Below, piece by piece: positions 19,368 through 20,303 of a stretch of 20,303 bases of DNA. Origin of the DNA: a virus. Under the pieces are notes generated by a model. The model saw only the letters and a program-made list of their open reading frames with translations. It was not told where the DNA came from and searched no databases. The DNA lies in the IMG/VR virus record IMGVR_UViG_3300038306_000120, positions 1-20,303 of that record. The stretch is one strand, 5' to 3'. The translations under genes and the position numbers were made by a program. Each line of letters starts with the position of its first letter. Within the stretch, counting starts at the first letter, position 1.

Positions 19368-20303
19368 ATGGCAATCTTCAATCTAACAGCATCCACCCCA
19401 ATCCCTGTGGTGAATGATAATATCCCAAGCGCCATTGTGGCTGCAGGCAGCGAGACCTTTGAGTACACGGCTCATATTGGGGACCAGACAACCACTGGAG
19501 TTGTTATCCAACCAACGGGGGGCGGGCCCTTCCCATTCGGCATATTCTGCCGTGGGGGTAAGAGTGGAGCCGACTCCCAGCTCACAGATGCTAAGATTCT
19601 AGGGGACTCCACCGCTGCTGGTGCTAGCACCTTTGGGACTCACATTGGCCTAAGTGGATTTGGTATCCTGTACACCATGATTTGCCCAGACTACCGACAG
19701 GGTGCCGGACTTCGTGCACCATCGGTACTGTTCCCAGCTGGACCTGTAGCATCAGGAACTGACAACTTTGGTGTGATTGGAGAGGATGTGGAAGACATCA
19801 TTCAAACATGGTCTGCGCGGTTGGAGCTGTCTAAGGCCAACTCTGAAAAGACATTTGCGATGGGTGCGAGTGCTGGATGTATGCGCCTACTGCTGGCGAT
19901 GGCAGAGGGGCTCCGACCTGACTGCTGCGTCCTACGTGCTCCACTCATCAATCTGAGCGACTGGGAGCCCAACCGGAATGGCCACGACGCCATCCCTGGC
20001 TTTGTTGGCGACGGCAGCACAGCATGGGAGGACCTAACACAGGCCGATAAGAACCGCCTGAGGGCGCGGAGTCCCATGCAGCGCACGGATGAGCTCCCTA
20101 TCATTCCATACCTCATAATCTATGGTGAGGATGACGCCACAGTTCCCCGCGCATGGGTAGATGCGTTTCGGGACAAAATGGAGGCCCGTGGGGCTGAAGT
20201 TCAGGTGGTGGTTGTACCTGGAGGCACCCACGCCATGGCAGCACAGGCTGTGGGCGTCCTGTCCACCGCCGCCGAGAAGAGTCGGGCTGTTATGGCGACA
20301 GTC
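19368..20303 (+). CDS. Alpha/beta-hydrolase-like protein (partial, runs off the right edge)
   Basis: A frame from ATG 19368 stays open for 312 codons to the window end. It has the layout of an esterase/peptidase of the alpha/beta-hydrolase (dienelactone hydrolase or prolyl-oligopeptidase-like) type: PFPFGIFCRGG near 54-64, in place of the HGG oxyanion region; nucleophile elbow GASAG with Ser168; YGEDDATVP with Asp256 in the D-x-x-V-P context; and PGGTH with His288. The Ser-Asp-His order and spacing fit a working triad. The first 30 or so residues (MAIFNLTASTPIPVVNDNIP and on) do not look like a signal peptide and might be a virion anchor. It follows the capsid gene where T7 has tail genes. 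Substrate unknown; a virion-borne esterase acting on the host surface is one possibility. No clear Shine-Dalgarno is present. Confidence 0.75.
   Translation, partial: MAIFNLTASTPIPVVNDNIPSAIVAAGSETFEYTAHIGDQTTTGVVIQPTGGGPFPFGIFCRGGKSGADSQLTDAKILGDSTAAGASTFGTHIGLSGFGILYTMICPDYRQGAGLRAPSVLFPAGPVASGTDNFGVIGEDVEDIIQTWSARLELSKANSEKTFAMGASAGCMRLLLAMAEGLRPDCCVLRAPLINLSDWEPNRNGHDAIPGFVGDGSTAWEDLTQADKNRLRARSPMQRTDELPIIPYLIIYGEDDATVPRAWVDAFRDKMEARGAEVQVVVVPGGTHAMAAQAVGVLSTAAEKSRAVMATV

Noticed and set aside
1-20303. tRNA genes
   Set aside because: No cloverleaf with a proper T-arm was seen on either strand; the GGGTCGAAACCC near position 4 has only a 4-nt loop and reads as part of the left-edge coding frame.

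Overview
The window looks like part of a T7-like podovirus genome (Autographiviridae-like, Caudoviricetes). A single-subunit phage RNA polymerase, a gp2.5-type ssDNA-binding protein, a gp4-type primase-helicase, a gp8-type portal, a scaffold, a gp10-type capsid protein and a gp18/gp19-type terminase pair are all recognisable. The sequence is fairly GC-rich, densely packed, and full of ATGA, TAATG and GTGA start/stop overlaps. The host cannot be read from the sequence; consensus-like sigma-54 sites and Shine-Dalgarno motifs fit a bacterial host, possibly a proteobacterium.

Layout. (1) 1-10653, minus strand: a leftward early/replication arm. About 17 small, mostly unrecognised genes come first (10653 down to 5256). 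They include a MarR-like winged-helix protein, two tiny membrane proteins and a duplicated gene pair. They are followed by RNA polymerase, ssDNA-binding protein, a RusA-type resolvase in the place of T7 endonuclease I, primase-helicase, a small gene and a gene cut by the left edge. (2) 10654-12531: about 1.9 kb with no credible gene. It begins with two near-identical T7-class promoters aimed at the early arm. It then holds a series of perfect hairpins, a 25-bp operator-like palindrome, four copies of a sigma-54-like sequence, two further short tandem-repeat arrays and a run of stem-loops. (3) 12532-14414, minus strand: small and large terminase. (4) 14467-20303, plus strand: metallophosphoesterase, two small proteins, portal, scaffold, major capsid protein, and an alpha/beta-hydrolase-like protein that runs off the right edge.

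In T7 the terminase genes lie at the right end of the linear genome and the early promoters at the left end, all on one strand. Read on the minus strand, this window gives terminase, repeat-rich gap, phage promoters, early genes, RNA polymerase, replication genes. The gap therefore probably corresponds to the T7-style genome-end/packaging region, present here in a joined or circularised form. The structural genes are inverted relative to T7 and face away from terminase. The most unusual items are the alpha/beta-hydrolase with a full Ser-Asp-His triad directly after the capsid gene, the sigma-54-like repeat array, a possible +1 frameshift at the start of the RNA polymerase gene, a 12-bp inverted repeat that could hide the capsid ribosome binding site, and a 163-nt overlap between the resolvase and primase genes.
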